A DNA stretch of 26,421 bases. Origin: Bacillota bacterium (GTDB lineage: Bacteria; Bacillota; Clostridia; Christensenellales; Aristaeellaceae). Made by a program: the position numbers and the translations under genes. The DNA lies in NCBI GenBank assembly GCA_023411375.1, contig JAEYOW010000051.1, forward strand, positions 1-26,421. The letters run 5' to 3'. Shown here one piece after another: positions 1 to 8,414 of this stretch (position 1 is the stretch's first letter; every line of letters starts with the position of its first letter). The notes beneath the pieces are model-generated. The model saw only the letters and a list, made by a program, of their open reading frames with translations, was not told where the DNA came from and searched no databases.

Positions 1-550
1 TCACGTCCTCGCCGTGGAGCTTCCGGCTGGTTTTGCCCAGAATAACGTTGGTGCGGCTTTCATTGACGCTTACGTGCAGCGCGCAAAAGCCGGACGCCTT
101 TTGATCAAGCAGAGATACCAGAAGCGAGACGTCGGGCAACTGGTCCTGCGTGGCTACAAGAAGCACCATCAGAGCGCCTCCGCGTGAAACGCGCAAAACA
201 ACATGGCGCAAAACTCCGCGCCCTGTCGATTCGTCATACGGCTCCACGCGCGCGGCGCGCATCCAGTCCGACACGGCGCTGATTACCCCGTCAATCCCGC
301 CCATGGCTACCGCACAATCGGATATCGGCACGATATCATGGCTGCGCCTGCGGTAAAAGCCAAGAAGGGGTTTATCCGCGGTGCCGCCCACAGGCAGCGC
401 CGTCTTGTTGCGGCAGCGCCAGGGCTTGTCCGCGCCGAGCACCGGCGGAACATCCGCGTCCGTGAGCGAAAGGCCGCCGATGCGGTTGAGGCAGTCCAAT
501 ACCTGCGTCCGCTTGGCGCGTCTTCCCTGCGTTGAAGCCAAAGCTCGCAT
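1..550 (-). CDS. rlmD: RlmD/TrmA-family 23S rRNA (uracil-5)-methyltransferase, partial and probably broken at its N-terminus
   Basis: The minus strand translates to a stretch typical of the central part of SAM-dependent rRNA uracil-C5 methyltransferases: a KRTQVLDCLNRIGG segment, then PWRCRNK, a C-terminal GRGVLRHVVLRVS segment and TNVILGKTSRKLHGED. These match the part before the Rossmann methyltransferase domain, which lies beyond the window edge together with the catalytic Cys. The N-terminal TRAM domain and the CxxxxxCGGC iron-sulfur cluster expected just before KRTQV are absent. This frame is closed by a stop at 581-583, and the only ATG is at 548-550, without a ribosome site. A better-looking start (ATG at 595-597, MASYFDEVESALALS) opens in another frame. 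Either a frameshift lies between about 500 and 550 or the gene is N-terminally degraded. The family call is firm; the start and intactness are not. Confidence 0.75.
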   Translation of the reverse strand, partial: MRALASTQGRRAKRTQVLDCLNRIGGLSLTDADVPPVLGADKPWRCRNKTALPVGGTADKPLLGFYRRRSHDIVPISDCAVAMGGIDGVISAVSDWMRAARVEPYDESTGRGVLRHVVLRVSRGGALMVLLVATQDQLPDVSLLVSLLDQKASGFCALHVSVNESRTNVILGKTSRKLHGEDV

Positions 551-702
551 AGCGAAAGCGCGAGCGCGCTTTCCACCTCGTCAAAGTATGACGCCATGTT
601 CTTTTCTATATGCCTATTTTACCACGTTTTAAACTCTTAGAACATCTGCTTCTTGTAAAGTTGATTTCCCTGCGAAAAGGCATCGGACTCGCAAAGGCGC
701 GC

Positions 703-731
703 TTGCCATTTCAACCGCGTCAATGTATAAT
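703..731 (+). promoter_or_regulatory. Consensus sigma-A promoter for the M50 protease-scpA-scpB operon
   Basis: TTGCCA at 703-708 and TATAAT at 726-731 are separated by exactly 17 bp. Transcription would start near 738 and leave a leader of about 78 nt before the TTG start at 816. The position rules out translation from the upstream ATG at 723, which lies inside the promoter. The rest of 551-702 holds no gene that I can support. Confidence 0.8.
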
Positions 732-815
732 AAATCGTTATCCTTTTTCCTGCCATACAGGCTTTTGGGGCGGTTTTCGCGCTATCGCGGCCGCCGGCCA
801 CAAGGAGGTTGCGCA

Positions 816-1616
816 TTGGGTATTTTAAACAGGCTTCAGGCGTGGGGAAGCTGGCTGACATCCGATCCGTGGGGCTTTGCGCTTTATCTGCTGTACTTCG
901 CCGTATCCGTGCTGCTGACGCTGATCTTACACGAAATCGCGCACGGCTACGTGGCCTGGCGCTGCGGCGACCCTACCGCCAAAATGCTTGGCCGCCTGTC
1001 GATGGACCCCCGCAAGCACCTGGATCCCATCGGCACGCTATGCCTGGTTTTTCTTGGGTTTGGATGGGCAAAGCCCGTGCCGGTCAACCCGCGTAATTTT
1101 CAGAACTACCGCCGGGATGATTTTCTGGTCAGCATTGCGGGCATCACCGTCAATTTGACGCTGTTTCTGGTGTCTCTGTCGCTGGCGGTAGGTCTCAACG
1201 GGCTTCTATGGACGCCGGACGCAATCCGTCTAAACGGCGGCGCGAGGTCCTTCCTCTCCTCCGACGGCATAGGCTATGCCGTTTTGCTCAGCGGCGGCGC
1301 CACGGAATACACGCACCTCATGCTTCATCCCTGGATACAGTATATTCAGCGCTTCCTGCTGATGTTCTCCAGCATGAACCTGGCTGTGGGCATTTTCAAC
1401 CTTCTGCCCATTCCTCCGCTGGACGGTTTTCATATTCTTAACGACGTTCTTTTGAAGGGGAAGCTTTCCCTAAACCGCAACATGTTCCAGATTACCCAGG
1501 TCGTTTTGCTGGTCCTTTGCTTTACCGGCGCGCTCACAGGCGTGCTCAGCACCATCGTCGGCGCGGTGGAGGACGGCGTGCTAAGCGTGCTGCTTTTGAT
1601 CGCGGGGCAGGCGTAG
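816..1616 (+). CDS. M50-family (site-2 protease type) membrane metalloprotease
   Basis: An intramembrane zinc metalloprotease of the short bacterial M50 group, 266 residues. The zinc-binding HEIAH lies at residues 39-43 at the end of the first hydrophobic segment. The third zinc ligand is the Asp of NLLPIPPLDG near residue 203. Further hydrophobic segments lie between and after these. No PDZ or CBS domain is visible, so it resembles the compact Rip/YwhC-like proteins often found next to scpAB in Firmicutes. The TTG start was chosen because AAGGAGG ends 7 bp before it and because an upstream ATG at 723 lies in the promoter. The stop at 1614-1616 is one base from the scpA ATG, so the three genes are clearly one transcript. 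The substrate is unknown; links to chromosome segregation are by neighbourhood only. Confidence 0.9.
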   Translation: MGILNRLQAWGSWLTSDPWGFALYLLYFAVSVLLTLILHEIAHGYVAWRCGDPTAKMLGRLSMDPRKHLDPIGTLCLVFLGFGWAKPVPVNPRNFQNYRRDDFLVSIAGITVNLTLFLVSLSLAVGLNGLLWTPDAIRLNGGARSFLSSDGIGYAVLLSGGATEYTHLMLHPWIQYIQRFLLMFSSMNLAVGIFNLLPIPPLDGFHILNDVLLKGKLSLNRNMFQITQVVLLVLCFTGALTGVLSTIVGAVEDGVLSVLLLIAGQA

Positions 1617-1617
1617 C

Positions 1618-2352
1618 ATGGCGGTCAGCATCCATCTCAAGCAGTTTGACGGCCCGTTAGACTTGCTTTTGCACCTCATCGGTAAAGCAAAGATCGACCT
1701 GAGGGAAATTTTTGTCAGCGAAATCACAGAGCAGTATATCGACGCCGTGCGCAGCGCCTCGGACTTTGATATGGACGAGGCCAGCGAGTTTATTTCCATG
1801 GCCGCGCTTTTGGTGGAAATCAAAAGCCGCAACCTTCTGCCCAAGCCGCCCAGGGAGGACGAGGAGGACCCGGAGCAGGCCCTGATTGAGCGCCTGATCG
1901 CTTACCGGCAATTTAAAGAAAGCGCACAGAGCATGACGGAATTTGAGCTGGCCGCACGGCAGGTTTTCGGCAAGCTTCCAGAGGAATACCCGGTGCCGCC
2001 ACCCACGCTTGAAATCGACGGCCTGACGCTGAGCGCTTTGTGGGAGGCCCTTTTGCGCGTGCACAGCCGCGCGCCCAAGGAGCCTCGCGAGGTGGATTTC
2101 CGCCTGAGGGACATCCGGCGCGACAGTTATACCGTGGAAGGATGTATGGAGGCTATTGAAAGCCGTCTGAGCGTTGGACGCGCAACCTTCGAGGAGCTTT
2201 TCAGCAACGCGCCCGACCGCGAGGAGGTTGTGACGCTGTTTATCGCGCTTCTGGAGCTTTTAAAGCTGGGCAAGGCGCATGTATTGCAGCGGGGCAATTT
2301 TGACGAGATGATTCTCATGCCCGGAAGGAGGGCTTCGGATGGAGATGAATGA
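1618..2352 (+). CDS. scpA: Segregation and condensation protein A (kleisin)
   Basis: The kleisin subunit of the bacterial SMC-ScpAB condensin, 244 residues, the usual length. The N-terminus IHLKQFDGPLDLLLHLI is the hallmark SMC-neck-binding segment, followed by an acidic linker (PREDEEDPEQAL) near residues 79-90. The C-terminal winged helix that binds the SMC head carries FEELFSNAPDREEVVTLFIALLELLKLGK. The gene starts one base after the protease stop and overlaps scpB by 14 bp, so expression is coupled. ScpA bridges the SMC dimer and ScpB on the nucleoid. Confidence 0.97.
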   Translation: MAVSIHLKQFDGPLDLLLHLIGKAKIDLREIFVSEITEQYIDAVRSASDFDMDEASEFISMAALLVEIKSRNLLPKPPREDEEDPEQALIERLIAYRQFKESAQSMTEFELAARQVFGKLPEEYPVPPPTLEIDGLTLSALWEALLRVHSRAPKEPREVDFRLRDIRRDSYTVEGCMEAIESRLSVGRATFEELFSNAPDREEVVTLFIALLELLKLGKAHVLQRGNFDEMILMPGRRASDGDE

Positions 2353-2887
2353 GGTACCCCATATTATCGAGGCCATCCTGTTCGTGGCAGGCGAACCCGT
2401 TGCCGTGGGAGAAATCGCCGCGGCGCTTGGCTTGAGCGAGCTGGAAACCATGCACGCCGTAGAGGAGATGCAGCGCGACTTTGACGCTTCCCAGCGCGGC
2501 ATCACCGTGCGCCGTTACGGCGACCACCTGCGCATGGAAACCCGTCCGGAATACGCGCCCTATGTGGAAAGGCTGCTGCAGCCGGTGCAAAAACAGAGTC
2601 TTTCACAGACGGCCATGGAAACGCTCGCCGTCATCGCGTACCGCCAACCCACTACCAAGGGCGAGGTGGAGCATGTGCGCGGTGTGAAGTGCGACTACTC
2701 CATCCAATCCCTTCTCAACAAGGGGCTGATTAAGGAGGTTGGCCGCAAGGAGGCGCTGGGACGCCCCATCCTTTACGCCACGACCGACCGCTTTCTGGAG
2801 CACTTTGGCATTTCCGACATACGGGAGCTGCCGCCCCTGCCGGATCCCCAGCCCGTAGAAAAATCCGGCGAACCGCTTGTTCCGTAA
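2339..2887 (+). CDS. scpB: Segregation and condensation protein B
   Basis: The ScpB (kite) subunit of SMC-ScpAB, 182 residues, dimeric with tandem winged helices. The opening (HIIEAILFVAGEPV) and the ETLAVIAYRQPTTKGEVEHVRGV segment with a GRPILYATTDRFLEHFG end are diagnostic. The ATG at 2339 was chosen over the in-frame ATG at 2345 because the GGAGGG ribosome site inside the end of scpA is better spaced for it. A Pro-rich tail follows the last winged helix. It is the last gene before the terminator at 2908-2944. Confidence 0.97.
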   Translation: MEMNEVPHIIEAILFVAGEPVAVGEIAAALGLSELETMHAVEEMQRDFDASQRGITVRRYGDHLRMETRPEYAPYVERLLQPVQKQSLSQTAMETLAVIAYRQPTTKGEVEHVRGVKCDYSIQSLLNKGLIKEVGRKEALGRPILYATTDRFLEHFGISDIRELPPLPDPQPVEKSGEPLVP

Positions 2888-2907
2888 GATTGCGTATAGT
2901 TTTCACG

Positions 2908-2944
2908 CGCCCGACGTATGCTAAAGCAGAAGTCGGGCGTTTTT
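2908..2944 (+). terminator. Rho-independent terminator after scpB
   Basis: An 8-bp GC-rich stem (CGCCCGAC at 2908-2915, GTCGGGCG at 2932-2939) with a 16-nt loop is followed by five T. The next gene's ATG lies only 27 bp downstream and I see no good promoter between, so the terminator may be leaky and act as an attenuator for that gene. Confidence 0.85.
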
Positions 2945-2970
2945 GTACCATCAAACGGAGGGAACGGAAC

Positions 2971-3834
2971 ATGAAACAGACAATTACAATCATGGCGGTG
3001 TTTATGGTGGCGTTGCTGCTGGTATCGGGCTTCATCGTAGCGGGCAGCATGCAGCAGGCGCAGCAGCTCGCCTCCCGTGCCAGCCAGCTTGGCGAAATCA
3101 AAATCAGGCTCAGCGAGCAAACGACGCTCAACGAGGAGCTTCAGCAGAACGTGGACGCGCTATCCGCTTCCCTTACGGCGGTTCGAACCGAGCGGGATGA
3201 GCTGAACCTGCGGCTGAAGGACGCGCTGCTCTCCGTTGAGGAGGCCAACGGCGCCATATCCCAGCAGGTAACCGATATGGAAACCGCGCAAACCTCCTTT
3301 ACACAGGAGAAGGTCGAGCTTGCCGCCTCCCTGAGCGAGCAGCAGACGCTGAGCGACGCTTTGGCGGTGCAGCTGGAGGAAATGACGGCGGAGCGGGACG
3401 GCCTGGCGGCGCGGGTTTCCGACCTGGAAACCCAGCTATCCGATAAAGCCGGGGAGGCAAGCGCCGCGGCGCTTGAAAGCAACGCGCGCGCCCAGGAGAA
3501 CGCCGCGCTCATTAAGTCCATGAACGCGGAGGGCACGGCATTTCGCGCCCTGCTTGGGCTGTGGAGCCGGGTACAGGCCGGCAAGGCCGGGGAGGCCGCG
3601 CTGACCACAGCGCTTAACGCCTTTGCGCGCGACTATCCCGACAGCGAATTCGCGCTGCCCGAGGTCATCCGGCCTACGACAACCGCCACGCCCACCCTTA
3701 CGCCCACGATCACACCTTCTCCCACGCCTACCGCCATCCCAACGCCAGCCGCCACACCGACGCCAGCCAAAACGGTTAAGCCATCCCCGCTTCCCCTGCG
3801 CACCTTTACGCCCGTTGTGACCGTCACGCCGTAA
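2971..3834 (+). CDS. Membrane-anchored coiled-coil protein with a Pro/Thr-rich C-terminal tail, function unknown
   Basis: A 287-residue protein I do not recognise as a named family. Residues 5-25 form one hydrophobic segment (uncleaved anchor or signal peptide). Residues 27-195 are a long heptad-like helix rich in Gln, Glu, Leu, Ala and Ser, typical of a coiled coil. A small globular-looking stretch follows (FRALLGLWSRVQAGKAGEAALTTALNAFARDYPD). From about 230 to the end it is almost purely Pro and Thr, with PTPT/TPTPA repeats like a wall-spanning or O-glycosylatable linker. A GGAGGG ribosome site sits 8 bp before ATG 2971; an in-frame GTG/ATG extension upstream would run through the terminator and is not believed. 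It probably acts at the outer membrane face, with the tail in the wall. An envelope structural role is inference. Confidence 0.8.
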   Translation: MKQTITIMAVFMVALLLVSGFIVAGSMQQAQQLASRASQLGEIKIRLSEQTTLNEELQQNVDALSASLTAVRTERDELNLRLKDALLSVEEANGAISQQVTDMETAQTSFTQEKVELAASLSEQQTLSDALAVQLEEMTAERDGLAARVSDLETQLSDKAGEASAAALESNARAQENAALIKSMNAEGTAFRALLGLWSRVQAGKAGEAALTTALNAFARDYPDSEFALPEVIRPTTTATPTLTPTITPSPTPTAIPTPAATPTPAKTVKPSPLPLRTFTPVVTVTP

Positions 3835-3882
3835 AACCGTTTAATCACAGCCATTCAGCGGACTTCTCCGCAAAAATGCAAG

Positions 3883-3937
3883 TAAGCAAAGCCACCGCCA
3901 AGCCGCATGGAAATCGGCTTGGCGGTGGCTTTGCTTA
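3883..3937. terminator. 23-bp perfect inverted repeat, likely bidirectional terminator
   Basis: Arms 3883-3905 and 3915-3937 pair perfectly over 23 bp around a 9-nt loop. The downstream side reads GGTGGCTTTGCTTATAC, an imperfect T-rich tail rather than a clean U-tract; the other side is likewise flanked by A-rich sequence. It separates the coiled-coil gene from the promoter at 3964. It most likely terminates transcription, although the stem is unusually long and perfect. Confidence 0.65.
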
Positions 3938-3963
3938 TACATCCCGTGAATCCCATCTCAAAC

Positions 3964-3992
3964 TTGCCATTCCGCATAAAAAAAGGTATACT
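3964..3992 (+). promoter_or_regulatory. Consensus sigma-A promoter for the flavoprotein-recJ-trpS gene string
   Basis: TTGCCA at 3964-3969 and TATACT at 3987-3992 have 17 bp between them. The expected start is near 3999, giving a leader of about 38 nt. The same -35 hexamer and spacing are used at 703-731. Confidence 0.75.
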
Positions 3993-4036
3993 GGTAAGCG
4001 ACGTATACGCATTAAACGATACGATAGGAGAACACA

Positions 4037-5593
4037 ATGGATAAAGTGCTGATTATCGGCGCGGGTCCCGCCGGCCTGACCGCCGCATACGAGCTTCTCA
4101 AGCGCGGCTACAACGTGACCATTCTGGAAAAAAGCAAACAAATTGGAGGCATTTCCAAAACGGTTCAGTACGGCGGCAACCGGATGGATATCGGCGGCCA
4201 CCGATTTTTCAGCAAGGATCAGGAGGTTATGCGCTGGTGGGAGGAGATCATGCCCATGCAGGGCGCGCCCTCCTATGATGACAGGGCGCTTTCGCGCGAG
4301 GTTCCGCTTTACGAGGGCGGACCCGACCCCGAAAAAGAGGACCGGGTCATGCTGACCCGTAACCGCGTCAGCCGCATTTACTACGATCACCACTTCTTTG
4401 ATTATCCCATCAGCCTCAAATGGGATACGCTCAAAACCATGGGCTTTGGCACCACTATGCGGGTTGGCTTTAGCTACCTGGGCACGGTCTTTCACAAGTT
4501 GCCAAACGATAATCTGGAAAACTTCTACATCAACAGCTTCGGTAAAAAGCTCTACAGCATGTTTTTTGAAGGCTATACCGAAAAGCTGTGGGGCCGCCAT
4601 CCGCGCGAGATCGACGCCAGCTGGGGCAAACAGCGCACCAAGGAGCTTAGCATTCTCGGCATTCTGAAGGATATGCTCTCCAAAGCGTTCATGAGCAAGG
4701 AGGCGCGCGCAAAAAAAGTGCAGACCTCGCTGATCGAGGAATTTCGCTATCCCAAATTTGGCCCCGGCCAGCTTTGGGAAGCCGTCGCCCAGGACATCGA
4801 GAAGCTGGGCGGCACGCTGCTGTTTGGCTGCGAGGTGGACGGTCTGCTGACCGAGGGTAGCCGCGTGCGCGTTGTGCGCTACCACGACTGTAATGGCGCG
4901 CACGAGATGGAGGCCGACGCGGTCTTTTCCTCTATGCCGGTGAAGGATCTGGTCGCGGGTATGAATGGCGTTCCCGCCGATGTTGCGCGTATCGCCGCGG
5001 GCCTTCCCTACCGCGATTTTGTGACCGTCGGCCTGCTGGTGGACCGCCTCAATCTCAAAAACGAGACCAAGCTTAAAACGTTGGGCGGCATCGTGCCCGA
5101 CTGCTGGATTTACGTACAGGATACCAACGTCAAGCTGGGCCGCATCCAGATTTTTAACAACTGGTCGCCCTACATGGTGGAGGACCCCGAGCATACGGTC
5201 TGGATCGGGCTGGAATACTTCTGTGACGAGGGCGACGCCTTCTGGAGCATGAACGAAGAGGACTGCGTCAAGCAGGCCGTTGGAGAATTAATCTCCATGG
5301 GCGTGATCGATAGCCGCGAGCATGTGAAGGACAGCCACCGCGAGCGTGTGCAAAAGGCCTATCCCGCTTATTTCGACACCTACGATGAAATGGATAAAGT
5401 GATCGATTACCTGAGCTCCTTTGAAAACCTGTACTGCGTGGGCCGCAACGGCCAGCACCGCTACAATAACATGGACCACTCCATGGCCACCTCCTTTGAG
5501 GCCGTCAAGAACCTCGCCGGAGGCGTCAAAAGCAAGCAAAACATCTGGAACGTGAATACCGAGCAGGAGTATCACGAGGAGAAAAAAGACTGA
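4037..5593 (+). CDS. UDP-galactopyranose-mutase-like FAD-dependent oxidoreductase
   Basis: A 518-residue flavoprotein. The N-terminal Rossmann fold starts with LIIGAGPAGLTAAYELL (glycine motif at residues 8-13) and continues with the FAD-ribose-binding EKSKQIGG and an RMDIGGHRFFSK loop. The EKLWGRHPREID segment and a C-terminal FAD contact (YCVGRNGQHRYNNMDHS) are typical of the protoporphyrinogen-oxidase/UDP-galactopyranose-mutase-like group seen near surface polysaccharide genes. I see no signal peptide, so it is cytoplasmic. AGGAG lies 6 bp before ATG. The TGA is followed at once by the recJ ribosome site, so the genes are co-transcribed. The substrate is not established; a nucleotide-sugar or envelope-glycan precursor is a family-based guess. 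Confidence 0.85.
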   Translation: MDKVLIIGAGPAGLTAAYELLKRGYNVTILEKSKQIGGISKTVQYGGNRMDIGGHRFFSKDQEVMRWWEEIMPMQGAPSYDDRALSREVPLYEGGPDPEKEDRVMLTRNRVSRIYYDHHFFDYPISLKWDTLKTMGFGTTMRVGFSYLGTVFHKLPNDNLENFYINSFGKKLYSMFFEGYTEKLWGRHPREIDASWGKQRTKELSILGILKDMLSKAFMSKEARAKKVQTSLIEEFRYPKFGPGQLWEAVAQDIEKLGGTLLFGCEVDGLLTEGSRVRVVRYHDCNGAHEMEADAVFSSMPVKDLVAGMNGVPADVARIAAGLPYRDFVTVGLLVDRLNLKNETKLKTLGGIVPDCWIYVQDTNVKLGRIQIFNNWSPYMVEDPEHTVWIGLEYFCDEGDAFWSMNEEDCVKQAVGELISMGVIDSREHVKDSHRERVQKAYPAYFDTYDEMDKVIDYLSSFENLYCVGRNGQHRYNNMDHSMATSFEAVKNLAGGVKSKQNIWNVNTEQEYHEEKKD

Positions 5594-5606
5594 GGAGGCC
5601 CATCCA

Positions 5607-8024
5607 TTGCTCCGTTTCATCCCACGCGGCGCGGATACCTTTGACGGCCGCGCCGCAGCCGCGCTTCGCCCTTATGCGGGCGTAACGGCGCGGCTGCTTC
5701 ATTCGCGCGGCGTCACCGACGCGGCGCAGGCAGAACGGTTTTTGCATCCGTCGCTTGAACAACTTCATGATCCGATGCTTATGAGCGGCATGCCGGAGGC
5801 TGCCGCCATTCTTTCGCGTGCCCGGGATGAGCGCTTGCCCGCGGTGGTATACGGCGATTACGATGTGGACGGCATCTGCGCGTGCTCGCTGCTCACGCTG
5901 GCGCTTCGGCGCTTCGGCGTGGACGCAGCCCCTCATATTCCCTTGCGTGAGGAAGGCTACGGCCTTAACGTCGAAGCCGTTCGAAAGCTTGCGCAAACAT
6001 ACCGGGTGCTTGTCACGGTTGACCTCGGCATCACCAACCACGAGGAAGTCCGGCTGGCGCAAAGCCTGGGCATGACCGTGATCGTAACCGACCATCATGG
6101 CCTGGCGCTGGAGGACAGCCCCGCCGACGCCGTGATGAACCCGCTGCTGGGCGATTATCCTTACCGACGCCTGTGCGGCACGGGCGTCGCCTTCAAGCTT
6201 GCGCAGGCGCTTTTAGGGCTTGAAAACTGCCTTGATTTTCTGGATTTAGCCGCGTTGGCAACCGTGGCGGATATCGTGCCCTTAACTGGGGAAAACCGCG
6301 TGCTTGTATCGTTGGGCCTTCCATGCATCGCCTCCCGCAAACGGGCAGGCATGCGGGCGCTGCTGCGCGTCAGCGGCGATCCTGAAACCGTGGACAGCGA
6401 GACGCTCGGCTTCCGGCTGGGACCGCGCTTAAACGCAGCCGGCCGGCTGAGCGACGCGGGAATGGGCGTACGGCTGATGATGACGGAGGATGAGCGGGAG
6501 GCGGACAGGCTGGCCGGGGAACTGGACGCGTTGAATACCGAACGCCGCGCGGCGGAGGCGAGCCTTGTCAAAGAGGCGGACGCACGCGCGGCGGAGCATG
6601 ACTTTATTGCCGAGCGGGCGCTGATCGTTCAGGGCGAAGGGTGGCATGTCGGCGTGATCGGGCTGGCGGCCGGCAGGCTATGCCAGAAATACTACTGCCC
6701 CGTATGCGTCCTCAGCCAGAGCGAGGGTCTGCTTCACGGTAGCCTCCGAAGCATTCCAGGCATCAATATTCATAAATGCCTTCAGCAATGCGACGATCTG
6801 CTGCTGCGCTACGGCGGGCACGAGCAGGCTGCGGGCGTCACCCTTGCCGCGGAAAACTTCGAGGCGTTCCGCGACCGCCTGAACCTTGCAGTCGGCGCGG
6901 CCGACCCCTCGTGCTTTGTGCCCGCGCAGGAATACGACGCGGAGATCACGTTAAGCGATTGTACCGACGCGTTGTTTGACGAGCTCTCGCTCATGGCGCC
7001 CTTTGGCTGTGAAAACCCTCCGCCGCTGTTTCTGGCCCAGGGGCTCGCGCCGGAGGAGCGCCGGGCCGTCGGCGCGGACGGCGCGCACCTGAAGCTAACG
7101 CTCAGGCAGGAGGACCGCGTGATGGGCGGCATCGCCTTTTCGATGGGCGCGCTGGCCTCCGCCATGCCGGACGGCGTGGACGCGGTGTTCACCCTTGGGC
7201 GAAACACCTTTCGCGGCGTTACCTCGTTGCAGCTGGAGGTCAAGGCGCTTCGTCCCATGCGAAACGCGTTGCTTAGCGAGTTGGCCCGCCCGGACGGCGC
7301 GCGCGAGCAAAACGAACTGCTTGACGGGCTTGTGGATGCATTTCATATACAGGCAGGAAAAACCGTTCCCGACACAGAATGCATACGGGTACCGCAACCC
7401 TGGGATGCGCTGGCGTCCGCCCTTGGCGATAACGCGCGTGGGCTGTTGCTGGTCGCCCGCACGCGCGCATCGGCCTTGCGCGCTCTGGCTCTTGGGGAGA
7501 TGGACGTGGCCGCGCATCTGCCGGATGATCCGCGCGGCTTTCATACGCTGCTGACCGCGCCAAGTCTGGGCCAGGCGCACGGACACTGGCGGCAGGTCTG
7601 GCTGCTGGACGGAGAAATTTGTCCCGGGGAGGCCGCGCTGTGGCAGGAGCATTTCCCGCGGGCCGTCGTCTTTACGTTGGAAGGGAGCGAGGCGCTTTGC
7701 CAAACCGCCTCTGCCGTCGACGCAGGGGACGAGGCCTACCGCGCGTTATATAAGGCGCTTCGGAGTCGTGCGCTGCGAACGCTCCGGCAGGCGGCGCAGG
7801 CGGCTGCCCTGACGGACGCGCAGGCGCGCGCTGGCATGCATGCCTTTTGCCAGCTTGGTTTGATCACCTATAACGAATCTCCGTTTGCGTATACGGTTTT
7901 GCCTCCGGTACGGTGTACGTTGGGCGACAGCCTCATCCTCAGCGCGCTTCGCCTGCTCGCTGCGCGTAACGAGGGGCAAACTACGCCAGCGGCAAAAGCC
8001 TCCGGGGCCTCCGCCGCCCTCTGA
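5607..8024 (+). CDS. recJ: Single-stranded-DNA-specific 5'-3' exonuclease RecJ
   Basis: RecJ degrades single-stranded DNA 5' to 3' in recombination and mismatch or excision repair. The protein has 805 residues, about the length of Bacillus RecJ. The DHH domain shows YGDYDVDG (82-89), VTVDLGITNHEE (137-147; the usual Cys after VTVD is Leu) and TDHHG with DHH at 162-164. NAAGRLSDAG closes this domain. DHHA1 carries SIPGINIHKCL and the RYGGHEQAAG motif, and an OB-fold region follows. A C-terminal domain of about 240 residues as in Firmicute RecJ ends the protein. The TTG start lies 9 bp after GAGGAGG, which overlaps the stop of the preceding gene. The catalytic metal ligands are present, so it should be active. 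Confidence 0.96.
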   Translation: MLRFIPRGADTFDGRAAAALRPYAGVTARLLHSRGVTDAAQAERFLHPSLEQLHDPMLMSGMPEAAAILSRARDERLPAVVYGDYDVDGICACSLLTLALRRFGVDAAPHIPLREEGYGLNVEAVRKLAQTYRVLVTVDLGITNHEEVRLAQSLGMTVIVTDHHGLALEDSPADAVMNPLLGDYPYRRLCGTGVAFKLAQALLGLENCLDFLDLAALATVADIVPLTGENRVLVSLGLPCIASRKRAGMRALLRVSGDPETVDSETLGFRLGPRLNAAGRLSDAGMGVRLMMTEDEREADRLAGELDALNTERRAAEASLVKEADARAAEHDFIAERALIVQGEGWHVGVIGLAAGRLCQKYYCPVCVLSQSEGLLHGSLRSIPGINIHKCLQQCDDLLLRYGGHEQAAGVTLAAENFEAFRDRLNLAVGAADPSCFVPAQEYDAEITLSDCTDALFDELSLMAPFGCENPPPLFLAQGLAPEERRAVGADGAHLKLTLRQEDRVMGGIAFSMGALASAMPDGVDAVFTLGRNTFRGVTSLQLEVKALRPMRNALLSELARPDGAREQNELLDGLVDAFHIQAGKTVPDTECIRVPQPWDALASALGDNARGLLLVARTRASALRALALGEMDVAAHLPDDPRGFHTLLTAPSLGQAHGHWRQVWLLDGEICPGEAALWQEHFPRAVVFTLEGSEALCQTASAVDAGDEAYRALYKALRSRALRTLRQAAQAAALTDAQARAGMHAFCQLGLITYNESPFAYTVLPPVRCTLGDSLILSALRLLAARNEGQTTPAAKASGASAAL

Positions 8025-8039
8025 AAGGATTGATCCGCT

Positions 8040-8414
8040 ATGCACCATTCGCCCGCGCAGCCGGGACGCGTAGGGTGGCGCAACCTCGCGCTGCTTCATG
8101 GCACGCTGTTTCTATACGCGGTGGTCAGCATCTTCGCCAAGCTGGCGGGGCTGAATATGGAGGCGCAGGATACGCGCCTGACCTTCCTGTTCTTGGGGCT
8201 TGAGGTCTTAACATTGCTGGTTTATTCCGTACTCTGGCAGCAGACGCTAAAGCGCATGCCCTTAAATTTCGCCTACAGCAACAAGGGTGTTTGCACGCTC
8301 TGGACCTATCTGTTCGGGCTGATTTTCTTTGGCGAAAGCCTAACCTGGGGAAAGGCGGCCGGGCTCCTTGTGGTGCTGGCCGGGGTGCTGCTCGTGGTGA
8401 CGGATCATGAATAG
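8040..8414 (+). CDS. Half-size EamA/SMR-type membrane protein, subunit 1 of a pair
   Basis: A 124-residue integral membrane protein with about four hydrophobic helices. Its last part (FAYSNKGVCTLWTYLFGLIFFGE, then GLLVVLAGVLLVV) resembles the conserved end of EamA and small-multidrug-resistance proteins. It starts 16 bp after recJ and its stop overlaps the ATG of the next gene by 8 bp, so the two products are probably made in equal amounts and form a heterodimer, as in ArnE/ArnF. The membrane Glu of EmrE-like drug pumps is absent from the first helix, which argues against proton-driven drug export. A lipid-linked sugar flippase role is inference. Confidence 0.8.
   Translation: MHHSPAQPGRVGWRNLALLHGTLFLYAVVSIFAKLAGLNMEAQDTRLTFLFLGLEVLTLLVYSVLWQQTLKRMPLNFAYSNKGVCTLWTYLFGLIFFGESLTWGKAAGLLVVLAGVLLVVTDHE

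Noticed and set aside
723..815. N-terminal extension of the M50 protease from ATG 723
   Set aside because: The ATG lies inside a consensus promoter and has no ribosome site; the TTG at 816 has AAGGAGG.
3946..3959. GTGA-N6-TCTC near the promoter at 3964
   Set aside because: Only 7 of 8 core bases and 34.5 bp from the -10, unlike the 29.5-30.5 bp of the other sites; such partial matches are expected by chance.
3935..5194. 419-residue open frame on the minus strand
   Set aside because: It lies opposite the well-supported flavoprotein gene, resembles no family and has no ribosome site; it is a shadow frame of GC-rich coding DNA.
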